In this document: piece by piece, positions 32,793 through 42,901 of the stretch
Position numbering within the stretch: the first letter of the stretch is position 1
Layout: every line of letters starts with the position of its first letter
NCBI RefSeq assembly: GCF_003015185.1
Contig: NZ_CP027860.1
Location: 496,001 to 560,000, forward strand
Reading direction: 5' to 3'
From: Ahniella affigens
Lineage (GTDB): Bacteria > Pseudomonadota > Gammaproteobacteria > Xanthomonadales > Ahniellaceae
Length of the DNA stretch: 64,000 nucleotides
Position numbers and translations under genes: made by a program
Notes under the pieces: generated by a model
The model's input: only the letters and a program-made list of their open reading frames with translations
Told to the model about the DNA's origin: nothing
The model's database searches: none

Positions 32793-35700
32793 CTATTCTA
32801 CCCGGACCGGCATCGCCGGGTCGCCCAGCACCTGCATGCCGAGTTGGGCGTCGATGGCCTGCGGCCTGAGCGTAGCCAGACGACGCTTGGCCTGGATTTC
32901 GGCCTCGCCGACCGTCCGGGCACCGGCACTGATCGCTTCAAAGAACAGGCGGCCAAGCAGGCTGTGCGAGACATCCTCCGTCAGGGTCGTGGCACCGTAA
33001 ACGGTCCCGGCGCCGCCTTCTGCGGCGAGCAGTTGATGCGACAGGCCCTGCGCATACGGATCGACAAAATAGCTGTTCCAGCAGCCCCACTGGGTGACCA
33101 GGCTCGGTGCGCCACCATTTCTGAACGTGGCCGCGTCCTGTGAGAACAACAGGCCGTTGAAATCCCACAGGCCGGGCGCGGTGTGGCCGGTGTACGAGAT
33201 CAATGGCATACCGCTATTAAAGCCATCCAGAATGGACTGGCGGGTGGCATCGCGACCGACCTGATTGAACTCCACAAGTTGGGTATTGGTGCTGATGGGC
33301 AGCCCGCTCGCAAAGTCGAGGCTCAATTCGTTGAAGCGCTTCGCACCGGAGTCGTCGGCGCCGGCAACGAACAAGGCCCGGTCGATGCGGCGCGCATCCT
33401 GCACTTTGATCTTGCGAATCATCCGGACGAGCTCGTCCGGCGTTCGGGCCGGAATCCGGCCAATGGCAACGTCGGGGACTTGGTCATCGTCGAAATCGAC
33501 ATATTTCGAATCCGACGGCGTCTGCGCGATGAACAGGCTGGTCCGGACATAGTGAGTGGGTACAAAGCTGACCGATCCGATACCCAGATTGTTGCGGTAG
33601 TCATACGTGTCGGCGCCAATGAGCGTCACGTACTTCAGTGGCGTCTTGGCATGGCTGGCGCGAATGAAGTCGCTGATGGGCTGGGCGCCTGGCTCCTGGT
33701 CATCGCTCAAGGCATAGATCGCGGCGGTGCTCACGACCACAGGCCGATAGCCGCGCGTGCGCTGCAGGTTCACATAGTCGTCCAGACTGGACAAGAAGCT
33801 TGGGTGACTGATGATCAGGAAGTCGGCCGCTTCGGGCAACTGCGCGGGCGCGCTCGCCGGCAGGATGGTCGGTTTACCGGCCAATTCCGTCGCGGCAGCG
33901 AACCATTGCAGGGTGCTGCCAAGGGCCGGGTTGCCCGCCCAGTTTTGCGCGCCTGCCTGAATCGGCATGCGCCAGGCTTGACCATTGCCGAGCGCCCAGA
34001 GGCTGCCGGCACGATCGACGCCCGTCAGCGCGAAGCCTGGGCCCGCCTCAAAGGTGCCGTCAAACCGGCCGTTGCTCAAATGGGTGTAGCGTTGGTAGCG
34101 AATCTCGGCCTGGTCAAAATGGACCAAGTCGAACGGCAAGCCCAAATCCGATGGCAGATCGAGCGCCAGCTCCTGCGTGCCGGGGAGGAAGCCCTCCGGA
34201 ATATCAATCGTAATGTCGGCCGGCACCACCCCATCGAATTTCAGCATGCTCCGGTGCTGCGAATTGACGCTGGCGACCACCGAGTGGTCGGGGCCGGACA
34301 CCGCGAAGTCGGTGCCGCCCAGGAGTCTCAAGGTGACCGACACCGGGCTCAACGGCGCCATGCCGGGCAGCGTGAATGTTCGACGCAGCGCGACCGGCGT
34401 CGTGAAGGCCAGCAGGCTCTCATCGAGCCACGGTTCCGCGCCATCGAGACTCAGGTTGAAGACGCGATCCTGTCCGAGTTGATACGTGCTTTCGATCAAT
34501 CTGGGCGCCGCTTGCTCTGGTTGCGGCAGGCTGTCGGCCAACACGGCTGACCCGTTCAGACTGAGCAGCAGCTGGTTCTGGCTGCTGTAGCGGTTCGAAC
34601 TACCGGACGCGACGAATTCGAGGGTGTCACCAGGGCCAAAGACGCCATCTTCGCCGCCGATGACAAACAATGGGGTCGCGGCGCCAGCGTCGCGCAGTGC
34701 CAGCGTGTGGGTCGCGACCCCATCGCCAAGAGCTAAGCCGGCCGCCTTCAGATCGGCAAAACTGAGGCGCTGGATCCCCGCCTGGCTGATGCCCAGCAAC
34801 ACTTGGTTCGCAATCGCTTTGCCGCGAAGCTGCGGCCGCGTTTTGTCACGCACTGATTGCCAGTCGATGCGATCCGTGTCGATCCGGGCGGTGCCGTATT
34901 GCTTGCCAACTTCAAAGGGGCCGTGCCGTTTGCGCGATCCGTCCATCGCCAAATCGTCAATATAAAACTGACTGACGCCGTGGCCTGGCAGATGCAACAC
35001 GTAGTCGCCCCCGAGCGTGCCTTGTTCCCCGGCTGCGATCGGCTCGGCAGCGAGCGACTTGCCGTCCGACGCAACGATGTCGAAACCCACGTTGCCGGCC
35101 TCGGCAGCAGTCGAGAACTGGATCAGCAGGCCTTGCTTGTCGCGGCTGGAGCGGACCTGAGCCAGGCTGACAGGCAGGGTGCCAGCCGGCAGCAAATAGT
35201 CTTCGACCTCGCCATCTTCGGCCAGACCATTGGGTTGCGGCGACGCGTCGCTGAAGAAACTCGTTGTGAGCGTCGAAGTCAGGCGCAGGCGCGCATAGGT
35301 CGCGGTGGCTGCATTAACTGGCACGCCAAAACCACTCCAGACCAGCACGCGCGTCGCGCCGCTGGTCCCGGTGGGGACATTGCCGGTGGTAAAGGTCGTA
35401 TCGTCGGCGCCCGCAATAGGTCCGCCGCTGCTGTAGCGCAGACGAGGCTGGGAACGCTCGCCGGTGTCATTGAAATCGCCATCGCCATTGAAGTCGATCC
35501 AGCCAACGAGTTGCGCATCGCGTCCTGAGGTATTCGTCACGGCGAGCGCCACGCAGTACTGGCCCGCCGTCACGCTGACGCCCGAGCACGTCATCCCGGT
35601 CGACACATAGGTCGGCCACGTGGTGACGCCATCCTCGTCGGCGCCATCGACATTCGCGGCAGCATTGCCAGCACTGTCGGTTTCCCCGTCGGGGACGGTA

Positions 35701-36959
35701 GCGCCAATCCGGATCAAGCGGTCCTTCAACACATGCCGGGGACCGTTGCCCGCGATGCTGACGTTGTAACTCGACGGCGCATCGCCCAGATCAAAACTGC
35801 AGAAGGTGAAGTCGGTAATGCCAGTCTTCTGGTCGTCCGGCAGCGTGGCGTCGTCAAAGTCATCGCCTACCAGATAGTCGATCAATACGCGCTTGACTGG
35901 CCTCGAGAACTCGACATTCATGTTGCCTGTAGTTGCGGTGTCGGCCGCGGCGGCATCGCCTTCAACCACATCGCCAGCACGTTGCGTCGAACTGCCGCCG
36001 GTGTACTCCCAAGGCACGTAGTTGCCATCGGCGTCGTAGCCGGCCACCGTGGTGTAGTCCTCGAAATCGGCGTCGGCCCAATCGTTATCAGTGATCGCGA
36101 AAGTCAGATCATTGACTTCGGTCGAGAAGGTGAACTCGGTCAGCTGGCCGACCGATTCGATCTCGGTGCCCGAGCCGTCCACGACGTCGACAAAGAACTG
36201 GTAATACCCTGCGTGATTGCCGGTCGTGGCGGTGGTTGTCACCAAGTTGCCGGCAATACCCGCGCCACCCAGGCTGTCGGCCCGGGTTTCCGTCATGGTG
36301 ACACCATTGACGGTCGTGCTGGTGAAGTTGGCATTATTGCCGTTGCTGCCCCAGTCGTAGGTCATCCGAGTCGCGCACGTGCCCTGCGAGACCGATGCGT
36401 TTTCGGTCAGGATCAGCTTGGCGCGATTGAATGTGCCGTTGACGCCATTGTTGTCGCGGTCGCAAAGACGCAGGGTCCAGGTACCGGACGCATTGCCGGT
36501 GTAAAAATTCATGCCGGTCACTTCGACCAGCCGCAAAAAGTATGGCTCGGCAACTGGGTCCGCATCGTTATCGTCCAATGCAGGCGTCAGTGGCTCGGTC
36601 GCGCTGAAACCGTCGGCAACCAAGACATCGTAATTGTCGTCCGTGTCGGTACCCTGATTCATGAATTGGAACGATGTGCCGCCCGGCGCGATCAGCAGCA
36701 TGCGGTAGTCGCCGCGTTCGTTGTGGCTGACATTCACGCCAATCGCGATGCTTTGCACCGTGAAGCTGTCGCTTACCGAAAAGGTGCGGTCCAGAGCGCC
36801 GGTGCCGCTGGTGCAATTGCCATTGCTCGTGACGTGACCGGTCGCGCCGCTCGTGGCATTGTCATAGCGGTAGATCTTCGGGGCAGCCAAGGCGCCGCCC
36901 ATGCCAAACACCAACAACCCACCCAACAACACAGCCAGATCAACCCGGAAAGCGCGCAT
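32793..36959 (-). CDS. Secreted C25 (gingipain-type) cysteine peptidase with P-type and GEVED domains
   Basis: A 1,388-residue exported protein. The signal peptide (1-22) ends GGALAA. Residues ~30-190 look like a proprotein-convertase P-type jelly roll (RGDYRMLLIAPGG, SGTWTLRLCDRDNNG). A GEVED domain follows (about 390-595), marked by GWIDFNGDGDFND and AEDGEVEDYLL. The C25 peptidase domain occupies the last ~370 residues, with the catalytic pair His 1259 (SYTGHTAPG) and Cys 1293 (TQWGCWNSYF). The ATG was chosen because AGGGG lies 5-6 bases upstream. Gingipains are best known as type IX-secreted; here no C-terminal sorting domain is visible, as the protein ends right after the peptidase fold (VLGDPAMPVRVE). 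An Arg/Lys specificity is not implied. Confidence 0.87.
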   Translation of the reverse strand: MRAFRVDLAVLLGGLLVFGMGGALAAPKIYRYDNATSGATGHVTSNGNCTSGTGALDRTFSVSDSFTVQSIAIGVNVSHNERGDYRMLLIAPGGTSFQFMNQGTDTDDNYDVLVADGFSATEPLTPALDDNDADPVAEPYFLRLVEVTGMNFYTGNASGTWTLRLCDRDNNGVNGTFNRAKLILTENASVSQGTCATRMTYDWGSNGNNANFTSTTVNGVTMTETRADSLGGAGIAGNLVTTTATTGNHAGYYQFFVDVVDGSGTEIESVGQLTEFTFSTEVNDLTFAITDNDWADADFEDYTTVAGYDADGNYVPWEYTGGSSTQRAGDVVEGDAAAADTATTGNMNVEFSRPVKRVLIDYLVGDDFDDATLPDDQKTGITDFTFCSFDLGDAPSSYNVSIAGNGPRHVLKDRLIRIGATVPDGETDSAGNAAANVDGADEDGVTTWPTYVSTGMTCSGVSVTAGQYCVALAVTNTSGRDAQLVGWIDFNGDGDFNDTGERSQPRLRYSSGGPIAGADDTTFTTGNVPTGTSGATRVLVWSGFGVPVNAATATYARLRLTSTLTTSFFSDASPQPNGLAEDGEVEDYLLPAGTLPVSLAQVRSSRDKQGLLIQFSTAAEAGNVGFDIVASDGKSLAAEPIAAGEQGTLGGDYVLHLPGHGVSQFYIDDLAMDGSRKRHGPFEVGKQYGTARIDTDRIDWQSVRDKTRPQLRGKAIANQVLLGISQAGIQRLSFADLKAAGLALGDGVATHTLALRDAGAATPLFVIGGEDGVFGPGDTLEFVASGSSNRYSSQNQLLLSLNGSAVLADSLPQPEQAAPRLIESTYQLGQDRVFNLSLDGAEPWLDESLLAFTTPVALRRTFTLPGMAPLSPVSVTLRLLGGTDFAVSGPDHSVVASVNSQHRSMLKFDGVVPADITIDIPEGFLPGTQELALDLPSDLGLPFDLVHFDQAEIRYQRYTHLSNGRFDGTFEAGPGFALTGVDRAGSLWALGNGQAWRMPIQAGAQNWAGNPALGSTLQWFAAATELAGKPTILPASAPAQLPEAADFLIISHPSFLSSLDDYVNLQRTRGYRPVVVSTAAIYALSDDQEPGAQPISDFIRASHAKTPLKYVTLIGADTYDYRNNLGIGSVSFVPTHYVRTSLFIAQTPSDSKYVDFDDDQVPDVAIGRIPARTPDELVRMIRKIKVQDARRIDRALFVAGADDSGAKRFNELSLDFASGLPISTNTQLVEFNQVGRDATRQSILDGFNSGMPLISYTGHTAPGLWDFNGLLFSQDAATFRNGGAPSLVTQWGCWNSYFVDPYAQGLSHQLLAAEGGAGTVYGATTLTEDVSHSLLGRLFFEAISAGARTVGEAEIQAKRRLATLRPQAIDAQLGMQVLGDPAMPVRVE

Positions 36960-37201
36960 ACACACCCCTATTGCCCTAGCAACTAAGCGTAGGTACGGAA
37001 AATAGCATGCAAAATGTGCGCCAATTCACGGAATTTGGCAAACGACACGGTCGTTAGCGCCTGCCCGTGTATCCGTCAGTCGTGGCGCCGATCTGGTCTT
37101 GATGCGGTTTTCACGCGAGCAGCCGAGTGTCGGCTCCAGTCAGTTGGCGCTAGACTCGCCGACCTTTTCGGGCCTTTGTGGCTTATTTTTTGGGAATCGC
37201 G

Positions 37202-37948
37202 ATGAAAATTCTGGTCGCTTACAAGCGCGTTGTCGACTACAACGTGCGCGTGCAAGTCAAACCCGATGGCTCGGGCGTGGCCATCGAGGGGGTCAAGTTG
37301 TCCCCGAACCCGTTCGACGACATTGCGCTCGAGGAAGCGTTGCGTCTGCGCGAGAAAGGCATTGCCACCGAAGTGATTGTGACCACGATCGGCCCGGCAG
37401 ATTGTCAGGCGCACTTGCGCAATGGTCTGGCCATGGGCGCCAATCGCGCGATCCATGTCGTCACCGACGCCGCGATTCAGCCGCTGACGGCCGCCCGGGT
37501 CCTGAAAAAACTCGTGGAAAAAGAGCAGCCTGGAATTGTTCTGCTCGGCAAGCAGGCGATCGATGACGACTGCAACCAGACCGGCCAGATGCTGGCGGCG
37601 CTGCTCGACTGCGCGCAAGCCACGTTTGCGTCGAAGGTGGAAGTGACCGGCTCGGTCGCGCGGGTGACGCGCGAAGTGGACGCGGGCCTGGAGACCCTGG
37701 AGGTTGACCTGCCCGCGGTCATCACGACCGACCTCCGCCTCAATGAGCCCCGGTTCATCAAGTTGCCGGACATCATGAAGGCCAAGAGCAAGCCCCTGGA
37801 AACCGTGGCATTCGACAGCCTCGCCGTCGAATCCGGGGATCACCTGAGCATCACGAACTACGCGCCGCCAGCCAAGCGCAGCAAGGGTGTGATGGTCAAG
37901 GACGTGCCAGAACTGGTCGCCGCACTGAAAGCCAAAGGTCTGCTGTAA
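37202..37948 (+). CDS. etfB: Electron transfer flavoprotein, beta subunit
   Basis: The 248-residue beta subunit starts MKILVAYKRVVDYNVRV and contains the AMP-binding family signature (VDAGLETLEVDLPAVITTDLRLNEPR region). It pairs with EtfA to take electrons from acyl-CoA dehydrogenases and pass them to ETF-ubiquinone oxidoreductase. The ATG with GGGA about 8 bases upstream was preferred over an upstream in-frame start, because the family begins MKI. etfA follows after 9 bases. Confidence 0.97.
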   Translation: MKILVAYKRVVDYNVRVQVKPDGSGVAIEGVKLSPNPFDDIALEEALRLREKGIATEVIVTTIGPADCQAHLRNGLAMGANRAIHVVTDAAIQPLTAARVLKKLVEKEQPGIVLLGKQAIDDDCNQTGQMLAALLDCAQATFASKVEVTGSVARVTREVDAGLETLEVDLPAVITTDLRLNEPRFIKLPDIMKAKSKPLETVAFDSLAVESGDHLSITNYAPPAKRSKGVMVKDVPELVAALKAKGLL

Positions 37949-37957
37949 GGAGCCCCC

Positions 37958-38893
37958 ATGAGCAAGATTCTGATCATTGCCGAACATCTGAACGGCAAGT
38001 TGAATGCCAGCACGGCGAAGTGCGTGACGGCTGCCAAGGCGATTGGCGGCAGTATTGAGATTCTCGTCCTGGCCGCCGATCCGACCGGCGTGGCCGCTGA
38101 AGCAGCCAAGCTCGATGCGGTCAGCAAGGTGGTGACGGTTGCGGATCCCGCCTTTGCCGTTGCAACCGCCGCTGCGTATGCGCCGACGGTGATTGCGGCC
38201 GCAGCGGCGTACACCCATGTACTCGGTCCGTCGACGACCTTTGGCAAAGACCTGATGCCGCGCGTCGCCGCGCTGCTTGGTGAGGCCCAGGTCAGCGACA
38301 TCATGACCGTCCGCGACGCTTATACGTTCGAGCGCCCGATCTATGCCGGCAACGCGATCATCACGGTCAAGGCTGATCCGGCCCGGAAGGTCGTTGGCAC
38401 CGTGCGTACGGCGTCGTTTGCTGCAGCTGGTGCGTCTGGCTCGGCGAACGTGGAAACGGCCACATTGCCTGTGTCGGTACCCAAGCACACGCGTTTTGTC
38501 GAGCTGAAGGCTGGCGCGCAGGATCGTCCGGACTTGCAAACGGCCGGTCGCGTGGTTTCGGGTGGTCGTGCGCTCGGTTCAGGCGAAGCGTTCGACATCA
38601 TCTACAAACTGGCTGACAAACTCGGCGCGGCTGTCGGTGCGTCGCGTGCGGCGGTGGATGCCGGTTACGTGCCAAGCGATCTGCAGGTCGGTCAAACGGG
38701 CAAGATCATCGCGCCAGAAATGTATGTGGCGATCGGCATCTCGGGCGCGATCCAGCATCTGACCGGCATCAAGGATGCCGGCACCATTATCGCGATCAAC
38801 AAGGACGGCGAGGCGCCGATCTTCGAAATCGCCGATTTTGGTCTCGTTGGAGACCTGTTCAAGATCGTACCGGAGTTGACCGAGGCGCTCTGA
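37958..38893 (+). CDS. etfA: Electron transfer flavoprotein, alpha subunit
   Basis: The 311-residue FAD-binding partner of EtfB. The N-terminal half starts [10 protein letters not shown]; the FAD-binding C-terminal half has [35 protein letters not shown] and the ETF-alpha signature [20 protein letters not shown] strong AAGGAG lies 6 bases before the ATG. It forms an operon with etfB. An acyl-CoA dehydrogenase that could use the complex is encoded at 59.1-60.3 kb. Confidence 0.97.
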   Translation: MSKILIIAEHLNGKLNASTAKCVTAAKAIGGSIEILVLAADPTGVAAEAAKLDAVSKVVTVADPAFAVATAAAYAPTVIAAAAAYTHVLGPSTTFGKDLMPRVAALLGEAQVSDIMTVRDAYTFERPIYAGNAIITVKADPARKVVGTVRTASFAAAGASGSANVETATLPVSVPKHTRFVELKAGAQDRPDLQTAGRVVSGGRALGSGEAFDIIYKLADKLGAAVGASRAAVDAGYVPSDLQVGQTGKIIAPEMYVAIGISGAIQHLTGIKDAGTIIAINKDGEAPIFEIADFGLVGDLFKIVPELTEAL

Positions 38894-38960
38894 GCCCCGG
38901 CCACTCTGGCTCCGGGTCTCGGATATCACGGCTCACGGCCGCCTCCGATCCCCTAAAAAC

Positions 38961-39140
38961 CACCCCGGATCAAGTCCCGGGTGACGCTTGGTGGATTGGG
39001 GCAGCGTTGCAAGACCGACGCTTGGCTCGGCGCGAAGCGTTGGACTGGCCGCAAGGCGCTTGATTGGGCGCGCCTTAAGGCTGCGGCCTCCTGCAAGAAT
39101 CCGTACTTGCGGTTCGTCACCCCGGAATTGATCCGGGGTG
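38961..39140. repeat. 180-bp element with inverted ends
   Basis: CCCCGGATCAAGTCCCGGG plus TGACG at 38963-38986 is the near reverse complement of CGTCACCCCGGAATTGATCC at 39115-39134. Each arm is itself partly self-complementary. The ~130 bases between hold no ORF. This has the layout of a small MITE-like element or two opposed REP-type units between etfA and the cytochrome gene. Confidence 0.5.
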
Positions 39141-39248
39141 AGGTTCAATCTTGCGATCAACTTCCCTGACGAAACGTTCGGCGCCACCACGCGCCTTTCC
39201 CACGCTGCCAACGGAATGCGGGTGCGGCGACTTGCGCATCGGAACAAA

Positions 39249-39274
39249 AAAAGCGCAGCCTGGGCTGCGCTTTT
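39249..39274 (-). terminator. Rho-independent terminator of the cytochrome gene
   Basis: AAAAGCGCAGC, loop CTGG, GCTGCGCTTTT. On the minus strand it begins 25 bases after the cytochrome c5 stop and ends in a T run. It is also readable from the etfA side. Confidence 0.9.
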
Positions 39275-39299
39275 CTATAGCCGAGTTTTAGCCCAGCCG

Positions 39300-39815
39300 T
39301 TACTGCAGATTCGCGAGCATCCAGTCGACCGTTGCCTTGACCTGATCATCGGTCAGCGACGGATTGCCGCCACGTGCCGGCATGTTGCCGGCGGCACCGG
39401 CGAAGCCGCCGATCGCGTGGGTATACAGGGTGTCGTTGCCTTGGGCGATGCGTGCGGCCCACGCTGCCTTTTCGAGCTTCGGTGCGCCCGCCACGCCGCC
39501 GGTGTGGCAGGTGGTGCAGAGCTTGCCGTAGATCACGCCACCGTCCAGGGTGCCGTCATAGGCCACTTGAGCCTTGGCCGCTTCGGCCGCGCGCTGCTGT
39601 GCCAGGGCCAGCGCGGCGTCACCCGTTGCACCAGCGTAAACCGCGCCGATTGGCGAGATGCGTTCGCCAACCTGGGCGGCGATGGCTGCATTCGGTTCGC
39701 GCTCCTGTTTGCCGTAGATGTGGTGTGCGGCAACGATCAGCACCACGGTCAGCGCCATCAGGGCAGCGATGATCAAGGCAAAGCGCTTCATGAATTGCAG
39801 GTCATACGGCGTCAT
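39300..39815 (-). CDS. Cytochrome c5-type monoheme c-type cytochrome
   Basis: A 171-residue protein with an N-terminal membrane segment (about 11-31) that may act as anchor or uncleaved signal. The heme motif is CTTCH (C100-H104), and the distal Met is in GNMPARGG near the C-terminus. The c5/CytC-III pattern GKLCTTCHTGGVAGAPKL fits. It would carry electrons in the periplasm toward terminal oxidases. The start MTPYDLQ has GGAG 8 bases upstream; an internal ATG 8 codons later is less well placed. Terminator follows. Confidence 0.92.
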   Translation of the reverse strand: MTPYDLQFMKRFALIIAALMALTVVLIVAAHHIYGKQEREPNAAIAAQVGERISPIGAVYAGATGDAALALAQQRAAEAAKAQVAYDGTLDGGVIYGKLCTTCHTGGVAGAPKLEKAAWAARIAQGNDTLYTHAIGGFAGAAGNMPARGGNPSLTDDQVKATVDWMLANLQ

Positions 39816-40026
39816 AACATGGGCTCCAGATCACCGACACAGGGCCGGTGCAGACAAAAGGGGTCGCACATTGTAGCGGCAAGCGCACGCAGACCGGAAC
39901 CGGCCCCCGCCGGTTCGGGACGCTTTTCGAGCCGCTCGTTGGGCCGTTCTGGCTCCGGTGGGCCAGGAGCCGAACGATATGCCGATTGCGAAGGCCCCGA
40001 ATCCGATCAGGGCCCGGCACGCCAAA

Positions 40027-40356
40027 TCAGGCAATTCCCTTGTCAATGAACTGTGCCAGCTGGGTCTTGCTGGCCATGCCGATATGGGTGCCTTGGACTT
40101 CGCCATTGCGGAACAGCATCAGGGTTGGCACGCCGCGGACGCGGTACTGCATCTGCGTCTTGGGGGCGTGATCAATGTTCACTTTGACGATCTTCATCTT
40201 GCCTTGGTAGGTCGTGGCCAGATCGTCCAGTGCCGGCGCGATCGCCTTGCACGGCGCGCACCATTCGGCCCAGAAATCCACCAGCACGGGCTCGCCGGAC
40301 TTCAATACATCCTTCTCGAAGCTCTCATCACTGGCATGGGCTATCAAATTGCTCAC
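40027..40356 (-). CDS. trxA: Thioredoxin
   Basis: A 109-residue thioredoxin with active site WCAPC (C33, C36); the usual sequence is WCGPC, so Gly is replaced by Ala. Other landmarks are VLVDFWAEWC, KVNIDHAP and the cis-Pro RGVPTLMLF. The GTG start has a perfect AGGAG 7 bases upstream; longer in-frame starts lack a site. It is divergent from rhlB, the same arrangement of trxA and rhlB as in E. coli, but rho is not the next gene downstream. Confidence 0.96.
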   Translation of the reverse strand: MSNLIAHASDESFEKDVLKSGEPVLVDFWAEWCAPCKAIAPALDDLATTYQGKMKIVKVNIDHAPKTQMQYRVRGVPTLMLFRNGEVQGTHIGMASKTQLAQFIDKGIA

Positions 40357-40893
40357 TTCATTCTCCTCGTAGATGGCTGGGCCGGTGGCTTGCCCGGATC
40401 GGGCGGCTTCCGGCTCAGTCTGAAACGCGACCGGCAAAACCGGCGAAATCCGACAAAACAACGGTGTGGTGTTCAGGACAGATTCTGAAAACGATCATGA
40501 ATGAGGGGGCGGATGCTCCCTGCCAGATCGTTCTCCGAACCCGCCGAACGGGCCGAGGCCGGCCCGCCAGCGACGTCCATGAATCGAGTGTCCGCACGCC
40601 TCGCAGTCTCGCGGGAGCCTACGGGCCACGACCGTGAGCCAGGTCTGACAAATCGGACCGACTCATCGATCGCGGGCCGAATCCGGCTTCGCGGCAACCG
40701 CAATTGACGGTTGCGACGCATTTGCTCGGGACTTCCCTTGTACACTGCGGGCGGTTGACCCCCTTTCACCACGCACCTCAGGACTCGGATTGTGGAGTGC
40801 CGGGTGCGCCGGTTCAAGTTCGTCGCTGATTCCAGTTAAGTCCGGGATCAGCCAAATTCAAGCCTCAGATGGCTTTCGCAACAAGAAAAACAA
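40357..40893. other. Divergent trxA/rhlB intergenic region
   Basis: 537 bases without a supported gene. It must hold both promoters and a leader for rhlB. Several short ORFs exist on both strands but none has a ribosome site or a recognisable product. TTGACG is present near 40705, but I could not pair it with a good -10 at normal spacing. Confidence 0.4.
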
Positions 40894-42621
40894 ATGTCAG
40901 AACAAGTACTTACTGATTTAGATTTCGATAGCTTCGGGCTTGCCCTGACGCTCTCCCAGGGCCTTCACGACACGGGTTTTATCCGTTGCACCCCGATTCA
41001 GGCGCTGACGCTGCCGGTCGCGCTGCAGGGCCGCGACATTGCTGGCCAGGCCCAAACGGGCACCGGCAAAACGGCGGCGTTTCTGGTTGCCGTCATGAAC
41101 CGCCTGCTGACCCAGCCGGCCAAAGCCGATCGTCGAAGCCAGGACCCGCGCGCCATCATTCTGGCGCCGACCCGCGAACTGGCGATTCAGATTGACAAGG
41201 ATGCCCAGGCCATCGGCCGGCATACTGGCCTGAACCTGGCTCTGGTTTACGGCGGTGTCGACTACGACAAGCAGCGCAGGGTGCTGCAGGGCGACGTGGA
41301 CATCGTGATCGCCACGCCGGGTCGCCTGATCGACTACTTCAAGCAGGGCGCGTTGGCGCTTCGAAGTATCGAAGTCGTGGTCATGGACGAGGCGGACCGC
41401 ATGTTCGACCTCGGGTTTATCAAGGATATCCGCTTCCTGCTTCGGCGCATGCCGGGTGCCAAGGAGCGTCAGAACCTGCTGTTCTCGGCCACCCTGAGTC
41501 ATCGGGTGCTCGAGTTGGCTTATGAGCACATGAACGAGCCGGAAAAGCTCGTGGTCGAAACCGAGACCGTAACCACCTCGCGCGTCCGCCAGGTGGTGTA
41601 TTTCCCGGCGTCCGAAGAAAAGCTGCCGTTGCTGCTTGGCCTCTTGGCCAACAAGGAAGCCGATCGGACGATGATCTTCGTCAATACCAAAGCAGCCTGT
41701 GAGCGCGTGGCCCGCGTGCTGGAGCGCGCCAAGTATCGCGTCGGTGTGCTGTCTGGCGACGTTCCCCAGAAAAAGCGTGAGAGCCTGCTCGGCAAGTTCC
41801 AGAAAGGCGAGTTGGAGTTGCTGGTCGCCACCGATGTCGCCGCCCGCGGCTTGCACATTGCCGGCGTCAGCCACGTGTTCAACTACGATTTGCCGTTTGA
41901 TTCCGAGGACTATGTGCATCGGATCGGGCGCACCGCCCGGCTTGGCGCGGAGGGCGATGCCATCAGCTTTGCCTGCGACGAATACGCGGTCAGCCTGCCC
42001 GACATCGAGGCTTACATCGAGCAAAAGATTCCGACCGCCCGGATCGAGCCTGGAATGCTGGCAGAGATTCCGCGCCGCCCGCCACGGACAGAACTACCCG
42101 AAGGTGCCGAGGCGGAGCCGAGCATTATTGCCGATGCCTATTCCGAGCGCGCCGAGCGGTTTGACCGCAAAGGTGGCGGTCGGACGCGCGGGCCAGGTCA
42201 GGCTGGCGGCCGTGGGCGCGATGGCAAGCCGCGATCCGATCGGCGTACCGGTGAGCGATCGGGCCCGCCCAAGGGCGATCGAGCTGAGCGGGGGCCGCGT
42301 CCGGATCGACCGGATCGTCCGAACCGGGATGCCAACCGCGATGCCCGTCCGGACACCGCAGTGAATCCTGTGGCGGCACCGGTCAATCCAGTTCTCCAGA
42401 CAGAAGACGCCGCGGGTGAGGGCGAATTCCGCAAACGGCGCCGCCGCCGCGGCGGTCGGAATCGGCATCGAGACGCCCAGGGAGTCGAAAACGGCCAGTC
42501 AGAACAAGTGCTGGAAACGGGAGCTACGGCGGCAGATGCGCAGCCAGCCAAGCTGCTGCAGCGCATCAAAGCGAAGCTGAAATCCATGTTCAGCCGCCTG
42601 CCGCTACCGCGTCGGAAATAA
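40894..42621 (+). CDS. rhlB: DEAD-box ATP-dependent RNA helicase RhlB
   Basis: A 575-residue helicase. Core motifs are in order: TPIQ (33-36), Walker A AQTGTGKT (53-60), [46 protein letters not shown] and HRIGRTAR. The C-terminal ~180 residues are rich in Arg/Gly/Asp/Pro and disordered, then end in a Lys/Arg patch ([15 protein letters not shown]). RhlB unwinds RNA for the degradosome; Arg-rich tails in relatives bind RNA. Position opposite trxA supports RhlB over other DEAD-box helicases. A small CGTTCA/TGAACG hairpin lies 54 bases after the stop. Confidence 0.93.
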   Translation: MSEQVLTDLDFDSFGLALTLSQGLHDTGFIRCTPIQALTLPVALQGRDIAGQAQTGTGKTAAFLVAVMNRLLTQPAKADRRSQDPRAIILAPTRELAIQIDKDAQAIGRHTGLNLALVYGGVDYDKQRRVLQGDVDIVIATPGRLIDYFKQGALALRSIEVVVMDEADRMFDLGFIKDIRFLLRRMPGAKERQNLLFSATLSHRVLELAYEHMNEPEKLVVETETVTTSRVRQVVYFPASEEKLPLLLGLLANKEADRTMIFVNTKAACERVARVLERAKYRVGVLSGDVPQKKRESLLGKFQKGELELLVATDVAARGLHIAGVSHVFNYDLPFDSEDYVHRIGRTARLGAEGDAISFACDEYAVSLPDIEAYIEQKIPTARIEPGMLAEIPRRPPRTELPEGAEAEPSIIADAYSERAERFDRKGGGRTRGPGQAGGRGRDGKPRSDRRTGERSGPPKGDRAERGPRPDRPDRPNRDANRDARPDTAVNPVAAPVNPVLQTEDAAGEGEFRKRRRRRGGRNRHRDAQGVENGQSEQVLETGATAADAQPAKLLQRIKAKLKSMFSRLPLPRRK

Positions 42622-42901
42622 TTTTCGGGGACGTGTCCGGTTTTGCCATCGGATTCCGTCTCTATCCATGAACCCGTTCAAATGTCTGAACGAGTCAGAG
42701 GTTACTCCCCCTGACCGCAACGAGTTTCGCCGGGTGGAAGCGAGTCAACGCAGATTGCGGCTACGGGCGCAGTTCGCAAAACTGTGAAGATTCGCTTCCA
42801 TTCGGTAAATCTTCGGTGATAAGGTTATGGGGAGACTGCGTATCTTGGTCCTGCAGGCGTTTGTTTGTGGGCGATGTAAAGAACTCAATGGGAGACTTCC
42901 T

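Noticed and set aside
33183-34550. A 455-codon plus-strand ORF
   Set aside because: Antisense shadow of the C25 peptidase gene; Arg/Gln/Gly-rich composition without domains.
37076-38539. A 487-codon minus-strand ORF
   Set aside because: Antisense shadow of etfB and etfA.
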